A DNA stretch of 14,395 nt, from positions 1 through 14,395 of the forward strand of contig JBJXGF010000286.1 of assembly GCA_046153015.1 (NCBI GenBank). The letters run 5' to 3'. The notes beneath the pieces were generated by a model, which was given only the letters and a program-made list of their open reading frames with translations, was not told the DNA's origin and made no database searches. Positions 6,969 to 13,143 of the stretch are shown piece by piece (position 1 is the first letter of the stretch; every line of letters starts with the position of its first letter). Source of the DNA: JBJXGF01 sp046153015 (GTDB taxonomy: Bacteria; Actinomycetota; Acidimicrobiia; Acidimicrobiales; CAIXPF01). Made by a program: the position numbers and the translations under genes.

Positions 6969-7498
6969 CTACTCGGCGGCCCGCTCGGCGCCGGTGGGCA
7001 GCGGTTGACGAAACAGACCTTCGGGCACTGGTGCTCCGGTGCGGACGAGCGCGAGGTGCCACGATGGCGAGGAGCCGAGCGCCCAGCGCAGGCCCCGAAC
7101 ACTCGCCTTCCCGATCTGCTCGGCCCCCCGCGCCGGAGTACCAACACGGGAAGCGGTGGTTTGCGAAGGAACTCCACGGCAGACGCCTGGTGGCGCGTGC
7201 TCGCGAGCGCCGGGTGCTCGACGATCCAGCGAGTGAGCTCAGCCGCCGTCGACGGCAGCGGGGGCGCGTCGAGGAGGGCCCCGATCCGCGTCTGCTCCGC
7301 GACGAACCGGTCGGCCTCGGCAACAGTCAGTGGGCACGGTCCGAAGCTCTGGTACGCAGCGAGGAAGGAATCCGTCAGCACGTTGTGCACCCAGGAGGCC
7401 AGCTCCGGAGTGCCGGCGCTGTACGGACGGTCGCGTTCGGATCGACCGTGCACCGGCCGGTGTGCACCGCGCACTGTGGCGACCGCCGCCTCGAGGCC
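6969..7498 (-). pseudogene. DUF2236 (MpaB / latex-clearing-protein-like oxygenase), truncated and frameshifted
   Basis: DUF2236 proteins are haem-dependent oxygenase-like proteins related to the Lcp rubber oxygenase and fungal MpaB. The minus-strand reading opens at about 7498 with LEAAVATVRGAHRPVHG, then YSAGTPELASWVHNVLTDSF, then LAAYQSFGPCPLTVAEADRF, then TRIGALLDAPPLPSTAAELT, and FLRKPPLP. Near 7145-7150 the family-like continuation (VRGLRWALGSSPSWHLALVR) moves to another frame and ends at a TAG at 6969-6971. The spacing implies some residues are missing as well. The N-terminal 100 or more residues are absent because the coding sequence meets the IS256 remnant near 7498. The gene is surely dead. 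It reads toward cdd, 50 bp downstream, and may once have been its operon partner. Confidence 0.77.
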
Positions 7499-7544
7499 GT
7501 GCCCCGTGGAGTGGTGTGAATGTCGAGCGGCGTGGTGCGCGGTG

Positions 7545-8261
7545 TCAGGCCTCGAGCGAGGCGGTGGGTGGAGTCTCGCGCGTGGCGGCGAGTTCGGCCA
7601 TGGAGGTTTCGGCGAGGTAGCGGCGGGCGATGGCCCATTCGTCGTGTTGGTCGGCGAGCACTGCGCCGATGAGACGGATCACGGCGGCGTCGTTGGGGAA
7701 GATCCCCACGACGTTCGAGCGGCGCTTGATCTGTTTGTTGAGGCGCTCGAGCGGGTTGTTGGACCACACCTTGCGCCAGTGCGCGGCGGGGAACGCCGTG
7801 AAGGCCAGCAGGTCGGTGCGGGCGGCGTCAAGGGACTCGGCGGCCTTGGGGAACCGTGGTTTCAGCATGGCGGCGACCTCGTCGTAGCGGGCGGCGACCT
7901 CGGCGGGTTCGCTGAGCGCGAAGATCGACCGGAACGCGGCGGCGACCATCTCGGTGTGCGCCTTGGGGACCGTGGCGAGCAGGTTGCGGGCGTAGTGCAC
8001 CCGGCAGCGCTGCCAGGACGACCCGGTGAAGCATTTGCGGATCGCGGCCTTCAGGCCGGCGTGCGCGTCGGAGATCACCCGGCGCACCCCGGCCAGGCCT
8101 CGGGCGCGTAGGGAACGCAGGAACCTGGTCCAGAACGTCTCGTCCTCGCTGTCGCCGATGTCGACGCCGAGCACCTCCCGGCCGCCTTGCGCGGTGATGC
8201 CGGTGGCGACGACCACCGCACGCGAGACGACCTGACCGAGTGCGTCGTCGCGGACGTTGAT
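7545..8261 (-). pseudogene. IS256-family transposase, 5' part lost
   Basis: The frame runs from 8375, but the first 38 codons are IS110 leader read backwards; similarity begins at INVRDDALGQVVSRAVVVAT (about 8261). Present are GGREVLGVDIGDSEDETFW, VRRVISDAHAGLKAAI with the second DDE aspartate, the C/H-containing WQRCRVHYARNLLATVPK, and NNPLERLNKQIKRR with the catalytic glutamate. The first catalytic aspartate (in the DATY motif just before this point) and the N-terminal DNA-binding region are missing, so about 239 of an expected 400 or so residues remain and the enzyme cannot be active. The TGA at 7545-7547 is the natural end. About 45 bases of non-coding element end probably follow, to about 7499. 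Confidence 0.9.
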
Positions 8262-8269
8262 GCGATGAA

Positions 8270-8353
8270 GGAGCGGGGCCTCCGCTCCCCGTGGGAACCC
8301 GAGTCGGCGAGACTCAGGGCTTCTCACAGCAACCTCACGGCAAGGGAGGCCCC
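8270..8353 (+). promoter_or_regulatory. Structured leader of the IS110 recombinase gene; possible bridge-RNA remnant or RBS-masking structure
   Basis: The leader contains two local hairpins. The first is GGAGCGG/CCGCTCC (8270-8276 with 8282-8288, 5-base loop). The second is CCC-GAGTC/GACTC-A-GGG (8298-8319, 5-base loop, one bulge). A competing long-range pair, GGGGCCTCC (8275-8283) with GGAGGCCCC (8345-8353), would bury the ribosome-binding site AGGGAGG that precedes the ATG at 8356. IS110-group elements encode a guide (bridge) RNA in the left non-coding end, so this stretch may be part of one; only about 94 bp of leader remains. No target- or donor-binding loop was identified. Confidence 0.5.
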
Positions 8354-8355
8354 TG

Positions 8356-8857
8356 ATGGCAGCGTACGTTCCCATCGATCTGCATCGTCATCGGTCGGTG
8401 GTGATGCACATGGCGGCCGATGGGGAGGTGTTGGGCTGGACCCGTTTGGCGAATGACCCTGAGGCGCTGGTGGCGGAGGTCCTCAAGGCCGGCGAGGCGC
8501 CCGAGGTGGCGATCGAGGCGACCTACGGGTGGTATTGGGCGGTCGACGCGCTCGAGGCCGCCGGGCTGAATGTGCATCTGGTGGCCCCGTCGAGGTTGTC
8601 GGCGTTCGAGGGCCGGCGGGTCAAGAACGACCAGCGCGACTGCAGGGTGCTGGGCGATCTGCTGCGGGCGGGGATGCTGCCCGAGGTGTGGATCTCCACC
8701 TCGCAGGCGCGCGAGCAGCGGGAGCTGGTGCGCTATCGGGCCAAGCTGGTCGGGCTGCGCTCGGGGCTCAAGGCCCAAGCGCACGCGGTGCTGGCCAAGC
8801 ACGGCGTGGCCGTGCCGATGGCGGATCTGTTCGGGGTGGGCGGCCGCGAGCTCCTCG
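8356..8857 (+). pseudogene. IS110-family (DEDD) recombinase, C-terminus lost
   Basis: The ATG at 8356 follows a good ribosome-binding site (AGGGAGG). The N-terminal RuvC-like DEDD domain is present: D8 (YVPIDLHRHRS), E54 (VAIEATYGWYW), and D92/D95 (VKNDQRDCRVLGDLLRAG), followed by the coiled region QRELVRYRAKLVGLRSGLKA. Similarity stops after LFGVGGRELL (residue 167, about 8857). The frame then drifts through unrelated sequence to 9189. The C-terminal Transposase_20 domain with its catalytic serine is missing, so recombination is not expected. The intact N-terminal half and clean leader suggest loss by a recent deletion rather than slow decay. Confidence 0.9.
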
Positions 8858-9194
8858 TTCACCCCTGCGCCCATGACGCCCGGTTCCACCGGGGCACTCC
8901 CCTGACCTGCCCGGATGAGTTTCCGGCACCACAGGCTCGGATGACCCCACCCCGGCATAGCCGATCGTTCCCGATCGTCGGCTCGCCGGATTCGGCTCGG
9001 CACCGCCGAGTAGCCCAGCAGCGCGCCCCGTGTCACTGTCCAACCACTGCACCTTGCCACAAGTGTGGGCCCGGCCGCCGACCGAGGCCGCTCGAAACCG
9101 GCGAACTGCAGCGGTCGGCGCTCGGGAACAGCGCTCCGAACGCGACCACAGTGAGCGCGGCGGGTGTTCAGGCTCATCCGCCTTCTTGACGGGG
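8858..9194. other. Gene-free stretch between the IS110 remnant and the toxin-antitoxin operon
   Basis: About 340 bases with no recognisable gene on either strand. Long frames cross it on both strands but give no family motifs. It holds the first copy of the 35-bp direct repeat (8895-8929). The last bases contain the antitoxin promoter region. It is probably leftover sequence from one or more lost mobile elements. Confidence 0.6.
8895..8929 (+). repeat. 35-bp exact direct repeat, copy A
   Basis: Identical to 12668-12702 on the same strand, from CACTCCCCTGACC to TTTCCGGCAC. The flanks differ at both ends (GGGG before and CACAGG after here; CCGT before and GCGCAG after in copy B). Copy A begins 38 bp after the IS110 truncation point. 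An exact shared block with unrelated flanks in an IS-rich region suggests an element end or a shared target or recombination site. I cannot name the element. Confidence 0.85.
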
Positions 9195-9212
9195 TGACTA
9201 GAATTCAGGTCA
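9195..9212. promoter_or_regulatory. Imperfect palindrome over the antitoxin start, candidate operator, with -10-like box
   Basis: TGAC-TA-GAATTC-AG-GTCA (9195-9212) is an 18-bp palindrome with two mismatched pairs. Its last base is the A of the antitoxin ATG. Toxin-antitoxin operons of the RelBE/Phd type are autorepressed by antitoxin dimers binding such sites. TAGAAT (9199-9204) inside it resembles a -10 box placed for a start at or just before the ATG, that is, a leaderless transcript; no clear Shine-Dalgarno sequence precedes the gene. The role is inferred. Confidence 0.45.
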
Positions 9213-9484
9213 TGTCTGAGATGTTGCCGCTCGCTGAGGTGAGGGCCAAGTTCTCCGAGATCCTCGACCGTGTCGAGCACACCCACGACCGCATCACTGT
9301 GACCCGGAACGGTCGCCGTGCCGCCGTGCTCATCAGCGCCGAGGAACTCCAGTCTCTCGAGGACACACTCGAGCTGCTGTCGGACCCCGCCGCGATGGCG
9401 CAACTGGCAGAGTCACGCGTCGCCTACGCCGCAGGTGACGTGTCCACCGCGGAGGAAATCCGTGCCCGCTATCTGAAGCGGTGA
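9212..9484 (+). CDS. relB: Type II antitoxin, RelB / Phd-YefM family
   Basis: The 90-residue product begins MSEMLPLAEVRAKFSEILDR. Residues 1-50 are the Phd/YefM fold: LAEVRAKFSEILDRVEHTHD, RITVTRNGRRAAVLISAEEL. This part dimerises and binds the operator. The C-terminal segment (about 55-90, LELLSDPAAMAQLAESR and AEEIRARYLKR) is the flexible part that wraps and neutralises the toxin. The frame is open 16 codons upstream, but the ATG at 9212 matches the domain start and the operator position. It overlaps the toxin gene by four bases (GTGA, 9481-9484), the usual antitoxin-first coupling. It looks intact and resembles mycobacterial RelB proteins by motif. The symbol is given by family only. Confidence 0.9.
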   Translation: MSEMLPLAEVRAKFSEILDRVEHTHDRITVTRNGRRAAVLISAEELQSLEDTLELLSDPAAMAQLAESRVAYAAGDVSTAEEIRARYLKR

Positions 9485-9762
9485 ACGAAGACTCGCCGTC
9501 CTACCAGCTCCAAGTCACGCGGCCCGCTGAGCGGCAATTGGCCCGCCTTGCCGAGGGAACCGCCGCAGCGATGGTGGAGTTCATGCTCGGCGCGTTGATC
9601 GACAACCCCCAACGCGTCGGTGCGCCGCTGCAACGCGAGCTGGCCGGCTTGCACTCCGCGCGACGCGGCGCGTACCGGATCGTGTACGAGATCCTCGACG
9701 AGGACGGTGTCGTGGTCGTGCACCGCATCGATCACCGCTCGACCGTCTACCGATCCCGTTGA
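9481..9762 (+). CDS. relE: Type II toxin, RelE / ParE superfamily mRNA interferase
   Basis: The 93-residue product starts at the GTG overlapping the antitoxin stop. RelE toxins cleave mRNA at the ribosomal A site. Family features run in order: a beta strand YQLQVTRPAERQLARLA, a helix segment with ALIDNPQRVGAPLQ, then ELAGLHSARRGAYRIVYEI and VVVVHRIDHRSTVYR. The R-x-G-x-Y-R-I-V-Y motif and the C-terminal HR-x3-VYR basic residues are those used for RNA binding and cleavage in RelE. Length is normal and no lesion is visible. The pair sits between IS remnants, so it may be stabilising this accessory segment. ParE-type gyrase poisoning is a less likely alternative given the C-terminal motif. Confidence 0.9.
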   Translation: MNEDSPSYQLQVTRPAERQLARLAEGTAAAMVEFMLGALIDNPQRVGAPLQRELAGLHSARRGAYRIVYEILDEDGVVVVHRIDHRSTVYRSR

Positions 9763-9835
9763 CAGGGGGCCCTCGACGTCGCGTCCACCTGCGCCCCACG
9801 GCCGACGTTGCGGGACGCGCCACCCAGCGCCCGGT

Positions 9836-10640
9836 TCAGTGAGGGTGGGGTCGCTGGTGCGTAGCAGGAACTTGCCGTCGAGGTTCTCCTCGGCGTGCAC
9901 CGCAGACCGGTCGATGCGCAACAACCCGCCGGGGGTGCGGCGCAAGAACCGGCGCAACCCGGCGGGCAGGCCGGCGGCGAGCTCGGCCCGGGCTGTCTTG
10001 GACAGCTTGTCGCTGCCGGCGATGGCGTCGGTGAGCTGCGCGAGGAGTTTGTCGCGCAGGAGCCGGTCGCGTTCGGCTTGGTCGGGGTTGCGGCAGATCA
10101 CGAACCGGTCACGCATGACCCCGTCGTCGATCACGACCTCCTTCACTTCCAGGTTTCCGGCCACCCTGGTAGCGGCCCTGGCGGCCCAGCGCGGCGTCGG
10201 CCTCGGCCGTGCCGCCCCGCAGCTTCTGCCCAACGATGTAGTTCCCCCCGGCACGCTGCAGGTAGCGGCGGTTCTCAGCGGAGGTGAACCCGCGGTCAGC
10301 GACCCACACCACCCGCCCCAGGCGCCACGCCTTGAGGTCGTCTTTCACCTGGCGGATGAGCGCAGAGTCGTTGGTGTTGCCGGGCCAGCACCACACCCGG
10401 ATCGGGATCCCGGTGCGGGTGACGGCCATGCCGATGATCACCTGGGCAGGTCGGGCCGGTGGTCCTTGGAGTGCCCGTAGGTGCGGAACCCGACCGTCTC
10501 ACCGTCTGGGGGATCATCGGCGGCTTCGATCTCGAAGTAGGTGGACGTCGTGTCGAAGAACAACAAGTCGACCTCGAGGTTCAACAGGTCCGCAGTCGAC
10601 CAGTACTCTGATCGGCGGGGTCGCGCCGTCGTGGTGACCA
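9836..10640 (-). pseudogene. IS1634-type (IS4-like) DDE transposase, truncated at both ends and twice frameshifted
   Basis: Three minus-strand segments join into one protein. The first is LLNLEVDLLFFDTTSTYFE (first catalytic D) with GFRTYGHSKDHRPDLP. The second is VIIGMAVTRTGIPIRVWCWP with GRVVWVADRGFTSAENRRYL (second catalytic D). The third is VAGNLEVKEVVIDDGVMRDR, RRTPGGLLRIDRSAVHAEEN and DGKFLLRTSDPTLT. Frame breaks lie near 10440-10450 (one C lost from a CCCC run; HRPDLPQVIIG expected) and near 10155-10170 (about two bases lost before VAGNLEV). The 5' part is missing beyond about 10608-10640. The C-terminal region with the glutamate is missing beyond 9836. It is clearly dead. It lies between the toxin gene and the cupin gene. 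Confidence 0.88.
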
Positions 10641-10700
10641 TTAGCGTCACCGAGAGGCGGCCCGAGTCCGACGGGTCGTAAGTCCCGGGGTGAGGTCGAG

Positions 10701-11378
10701 ATGACCAGTGTCGACGCGGTCCTGAACCAGCTCATCGAGCTGAACGAGATCGACTGGAAGGAGCTGGTGCCCGGCGTGGCCGGCAAGCGGGTCTGGGCCG
10801 ACGCGGCCAGCAGGCGGACCGCCATGTTCCTCCGCTTCTCACCGGGCGCCGTCCTGCCCCGCCATGCGCACGAGGGCGACGAGCTCGTCTACGTGCTCGA
10901 CGGATGCGTCGCCGACGAGTACGCGGCGGTCACTGCCGGCAACGTCGGCTACCGGCCGAACGGCTGCACCCACACGGTGCGGAGCCCGACCGGCGCCACC
11001 GCCTTCGCGGTGGTCACCGGTGGCGCTGTGCCCCGCGCCGATGACGTCACCGGCGGCCCGCCCTCCGAGGTGTTCGACCTGGCCACCACGGCGTGGCGGG
11101 GAGCAGGCCCCGGACTGCGCTGGAAGCGCTACTGGGCGGACCCCGCCGCGGGGCGGATGGCGACGGTGATGCGCTGGGAACCCGGCGCCGAGGTGCCGGC
11201 GCACCGCCACGTGGGCGATGAGCTGGCCTTCGTGATCGAGGGCGCCCTCGAAGACGAGTCCGGGATGATGCGTCCCGGCATCCTCGGCTACCGGCCGAAC
11301 GGCTGTGCCCACCAGGTCCGCTCACCCTACGGGGCCACGGTGCTCAGCTACCTGTGGGGCGACGTCGAGCCGATCTGA
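10701..11378 (+). CDS. Two-domain cupin protein, ChrR-cupin-like
   Basis: The 225-residue product begins at the ATG at 10701, with TGAGG five bases upstream. It contains two homologous cupin barrels. Domain 1 (about residues 30-108) has PRHAHEGDELVYVLDG and GCTHTVRSPTGAT; domain 2 (about 142-220) has PAHRHVGDELAFVIEG and GCAHQVRSPYGAT. Each has the H-x-H-x3-E and later H metal ligands, so two metal sites are expected. The spacing and the PxGAxxPxHxH start resemble the ChrR anti-sigma cupin domain, which in its namesake helps sense singlet oxygen. The N-terminal zinc-binding anti-sigma domain of ChrR is absent, so a stand-alone enzyme or sensor is equally possible. The gene is intact, unlike the transposase remnants on both sides. 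Confidence 0.88.
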   Translation: MTSVDAVLNQLIELNEIDWKELVPGVAGKRVWADAASRRTAMFLRFSPGAVLPRHAHEGDELVYVLDGCVADEYAAVTAGNVGYRPNGCTHTVRSPTGATAFAVVTGGAVPRADDVTGGPPSEVFDLATTAWRGAGPGLRWKRYWADPAAGRMATVMRWEPGAEVPAHRHVGDELAFVIEGALEDESGMMRPGILGYRPNGCAHQVRSPYGATVLSYLWGDVEPI

Positions 11379-11530
11379 TCGCGGACGGGCGCCATGGAGC
11401 CCCGACCACGTCGACAGGCGACCCGGTTCAGTGGGCGAGGCCGGCGACGATGTTGATCGTCATGGCGATGATGGCGGTGCCGAAGTTGCCCATCGTCGCG
11501 CTCTCGCCACCACCGGAGTCCAACGATCAC

Positions 11531-12021
11531 CTGTTCGATCTCGGCTTGGACCCGACCGATGTGCCAACCGAGGTCGTCGACTACGTCGCCGAGCAGGTGG
11601 GCGCTGCGGACGTATCGTGCTTGAGGAGTTTCCTCGGCCGCCGTTCGACGCGTTTCGAGCACGCGGCAGAGATCGTCGCCCGTTACGGCTATCGGGACTT
11701 CGCTGAGGCGGAGGCCGAGCTGCTCCGCTGGCTCGACGACCGGGCGTGGACGCGACCGTCGGCCGGAGGTGATCGTCACCGACACCGGCTCCTACAGCGA
11801 CATCGTGTTCGGGCTGCTGCGCCTGTTCGGCTTCGACTACCGCCCGCAGCTGGCCGACCTGCCCGACGCCAAGCTGTGGCGGATCGATCCGGGCGCCGAC
11901 TACCGTCCCCTGAGCACCGCGACCCGAGGCAGGATCGACCTGGGCCGGGTCGCCCAGCCACTGGCCTGACCTGGTGCGGCTCGTCGCTTCCATCCATACC
12001 GGCGCGGTGAGCGCTCACTAC
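11531..12021 (+). pseudogene. tnpA: Tn3-family transposase TnpA, internally deleted remnant
   Basis: Two distant parts of a roughly 1000-residue TnpA lie side by side. About 11531-11755 encodes the N-terminal DUF4158 region: LDPTDVPTEVVDYVAEQVG, GRRSTRFEHAAEIVARYGYR, then EAELLRWLDDRAWT. From about 11762 in another frame comes a piece of the DDE Tn3 domain: EVIVTDTGSYSDIVFGLLRL, DLPDAKLWRIDPGADYRPL, then GRIDLGRVAQ. An extra C near 11957 shifts the frame again before HWPDLVRLVASIHTGAVSAH, after which similarity ends (about 12021). The internal deletion must be about 1.5-2 kb and is out of frame. No resolvase was found nearby. The element is dead. Confidence 0.87.
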
Positions 12022-12071
12022 CGCTGCGCAGCGCCGCGTCGTGGTCTTGATGCCCGACGCCGATCAGTCCG

Positions 12072-12374
12072 GTGGCAGCCAATAACGTCGGCGTCGTCCG
12101 ACCTGTTCGATCTCTCATCGTCGCGGCGATGGGTGTGTCACTGCTCGGCTCGGCCTGCTCCTCCGGTGGCAGTGGCCCCTCATCCGCCGCGAGCGGCGCG
12201 TCAGCGTCGCCCGTACAGATAGACCCCGACGCGTTCGCTCGACGGATCGACGCGCCTGTGGGTGCCGGAAATGCATCCCTGCAGGTCGCAGGCCCGCGTG
12301 GTTGCCGAGACTCGTCAGCCGAGGAGGCTCGCCGACAGCCGCCCGCAGGGTGCGAACGGACAACCTGGTCGTGA
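12072..12374 (+). pseudogene. Lipoprotein with signal peptide, probably a truncated rhodanese-type protein
   Basis: From the GTG at 12072 the product has a basic n-region (R10, R13), a hydrophobic stretch SLIVAAMGVSLLG (14-26), and a lipobox-like LLGSAC with C29. A Ser/Gly/Ala linker and VQIDPDAFARRIDAP follow. That layout, ending in a VxxDxxxFAxxI strand-helix start, resembles actinobacterial lipoproteins carrying a rhodanese domain. The expected VLDVRTPxEYxxGH stretch does not follow; instead the frame runs through unrelated sequence to 12374. It would be a membrane-anchored extracytoplasmic protein if intact. The rhodanese link is an inference from one short segment. The start is uncertain because no ribosome-binding site is evident. 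Confidence 0.5.
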
Positions 12375-12799
12375 TGTCAGCATTCCAATAGCGCCACCCG
12401 GTCACCTGGGCCTGTCCGAACTGCCGACTGGCGACAACAAGGGGCCGCGAAGTCCCTGATGACCAAATCTCGACCTGTGGTCGAGAATTCAAAGGCGCCG
12501 AAGCCCACGACAGACGCCGCCTCGGTGGCGACAGCCCGCCAGACAGAACCTCGCGCTGCCCTACCGGAGCTACCAGCCCAATCCTGCGACGGTCCCGCCA
12601 GCAGGTGTCGTGTGTGGCAAACACCATCGCAACGAGCCCAATCGTGGGCCCGCGGCTGCTTCACCGTCACTCCCCTGACCTGCCCGGATGAGTTTCCGGC
12701 ACGCGCAGCTTTCGGCCTCGAGGCTCGATGTGTGCATTAACTCGTCGACAGCGATACCCGTTGCCGACGGACCTCGCTCACGTCTCCATCGCGAAGACC
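12375..12799. other. Gene-free stretch downstream of the lipoprotein stub
   Basis: About 425 bases without a recognisable coding region. Frames of 90-170 codons cross it on both strands but show no domain motif, no good start signal and no family resemblance. It contains the second copy of the 35-bp repeat (12668-12702). It probably consists of mobile-element debris. Confidence 0.55.
12668..12702 (+). repeat. 35-bp exact direct repeat, copy B
   Basis: Identical, same strand, to 8895-8929. It lies about 100 bp before the large inverted repeat and about 440 bp before the second IS256-type transposase. No transposase gene of a shared family adjoins both copies. The two could have mediated, or could mediate, recombination across the 3.8 kb between them, but 35 bp is short for homologous recombination. 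Confidence 0.85.
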
Positions 12800-12888
12800 C
12801 TGGTCATCGGCACAAAACGTGCGCAACAGTCCGCGACGGGGAAGCGCGGCCGCGTCATTGTTGCGCACGTTTGCAGGCCGCTGACCAG
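12800..12888. repeat. 31/32-bp inverted repeat pair around a GC-rich palindromic core
   Basis: The left arm (12800-12830) begins CTGGTCATCGGC and ends AAACGTGCGCAACAGT. The right arm (12857-12888), read on the other strand, begins CTGGTCAGCGGC and ends AAACGTGCGCAACAAT. The arms agree except for a few bases and one indel near the middle; 14 inner bases are perfectly complementary. The 26-bp core contains CCGCG (12831-12835) and CGCGG (12845-12849), so the whole 89 bp can form a long interrupted hairpin or cruciform. Candidates are abutting ends of a mobile element (Tn3-type ends are about 38 bp), a recombination site, or a regulator site. None is proven. Confidence 0.7.
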
Positions 12889-13066
12889 CACAATCGCGGT
12901 GTAGCCCTCAGCCGACGGCCCCCGCATCGACGCCCTGTGTGTACGGCACACCGCAAGCAGTCCCCGCTGTGGCGGTGGGCGGTCGCGGGGTGAGCGGCGC
13001 TTCGCGAGTGGGGATCGCCCGCAGCTCGCGAGGTTGTCCCGGTCGTCGTGGATCTTTGAGAGGGGT
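12889..13066. other. Gene-free stretch, probably including the left end of the second IS256-type element
   Basis: No coding region could be supported here. The left terminal inverted repeat of the downstream IS256-type element should lie in or just after this segment, but its partner is beyond the window, so it could not be identified. Confidence 0.45.
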
Positions 13067-13140
13067 GGTCCTCCTCCTCGGGTCCTGCTTGGTGGCAGGC
13101 TCGAGGTTCTCAAGCGCTCGATGGTTCGAGAAGGAGGACC
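13067..13140 (+). promoter_or_regulatory. Inverted repeat masking the ribosome-binding site of the second IS256-type transposase
   Basis: GGTCCTCCTCCTCG (13067-13080) can pair with CGAGAAGGAGGACC (13127-13140) over 14 bp with one mismatch. The right arm contains the transposase ribosome-binding site AGGAGG (13132-13137), seven bases before the ATG at 13144. A transcript entering from outside the element would fold and hide this site. A transcript starting inside the loop (13081-13126) would leave it free. This matches the read-through protection known for several insertion sequences; the function here is inferred. Confidence 0.5.
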
Positions 13141-13143
13141 GAC

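Larger units (their letters stand above)
7499..8857. mobile_element. Composite of two insertion-sequence remnants: IS256 (left) and IS110 (right)
   Basis: The IS256 part (about 7499-8261) reads on the minus strand and the IS110 part (about 8262-8857) on the plus strand. The IS256 side meets the broken DUF2236 gene; the IS110 side meets unrelated sequence. The IS256 gene ends abruptly where IS110 leader sequence begins, as expected if IS110 inserted into the IS256 transposase gene. The missing 5' part of IS256 is not found to the right, so a deletion removed it together with the IS110 right end. Boundaries are estimated from protein similarity, accurate to roughly 10 bases. Confidence 0.75.

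Noticed and set aside
8335..9177. 280-codon minus-strand frame opposite the IS110 recombinase
   Set aside because: It is a GC-driven shadow of the DEDD domain with no recognisable family and no start signal.
9186..9204. TTGACG (9186) and TAGAAT (9199) as a -35/-10 promoter pair
   Set aside because: Only seven bases separate them, far from the needed 16-18; only the -10-like box is kept.
9769..10480. Long plus-strand frame across the IS1634 remnant
   Set aside because: The minus strand carries unmistakable DDE transposase motifs in three frames; the plus frame has none.
11428..11520. Minus-strand hydrophobic peptide (MGNFGTAIIAMTINIVAGLAH) ending at 11428
   Set aside because: Only about 20-30 codons between stops, with no ribosome-binding site and no family; it could be a gene remnant but cannot be supported.
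7441..12993. Similar translated motif RPVCTAH near 7450 and near 12940, suggesting duplicated sequence
   Set aside because: The nucleotides differ and no longer match extends around it, so it is a chance resemblance.
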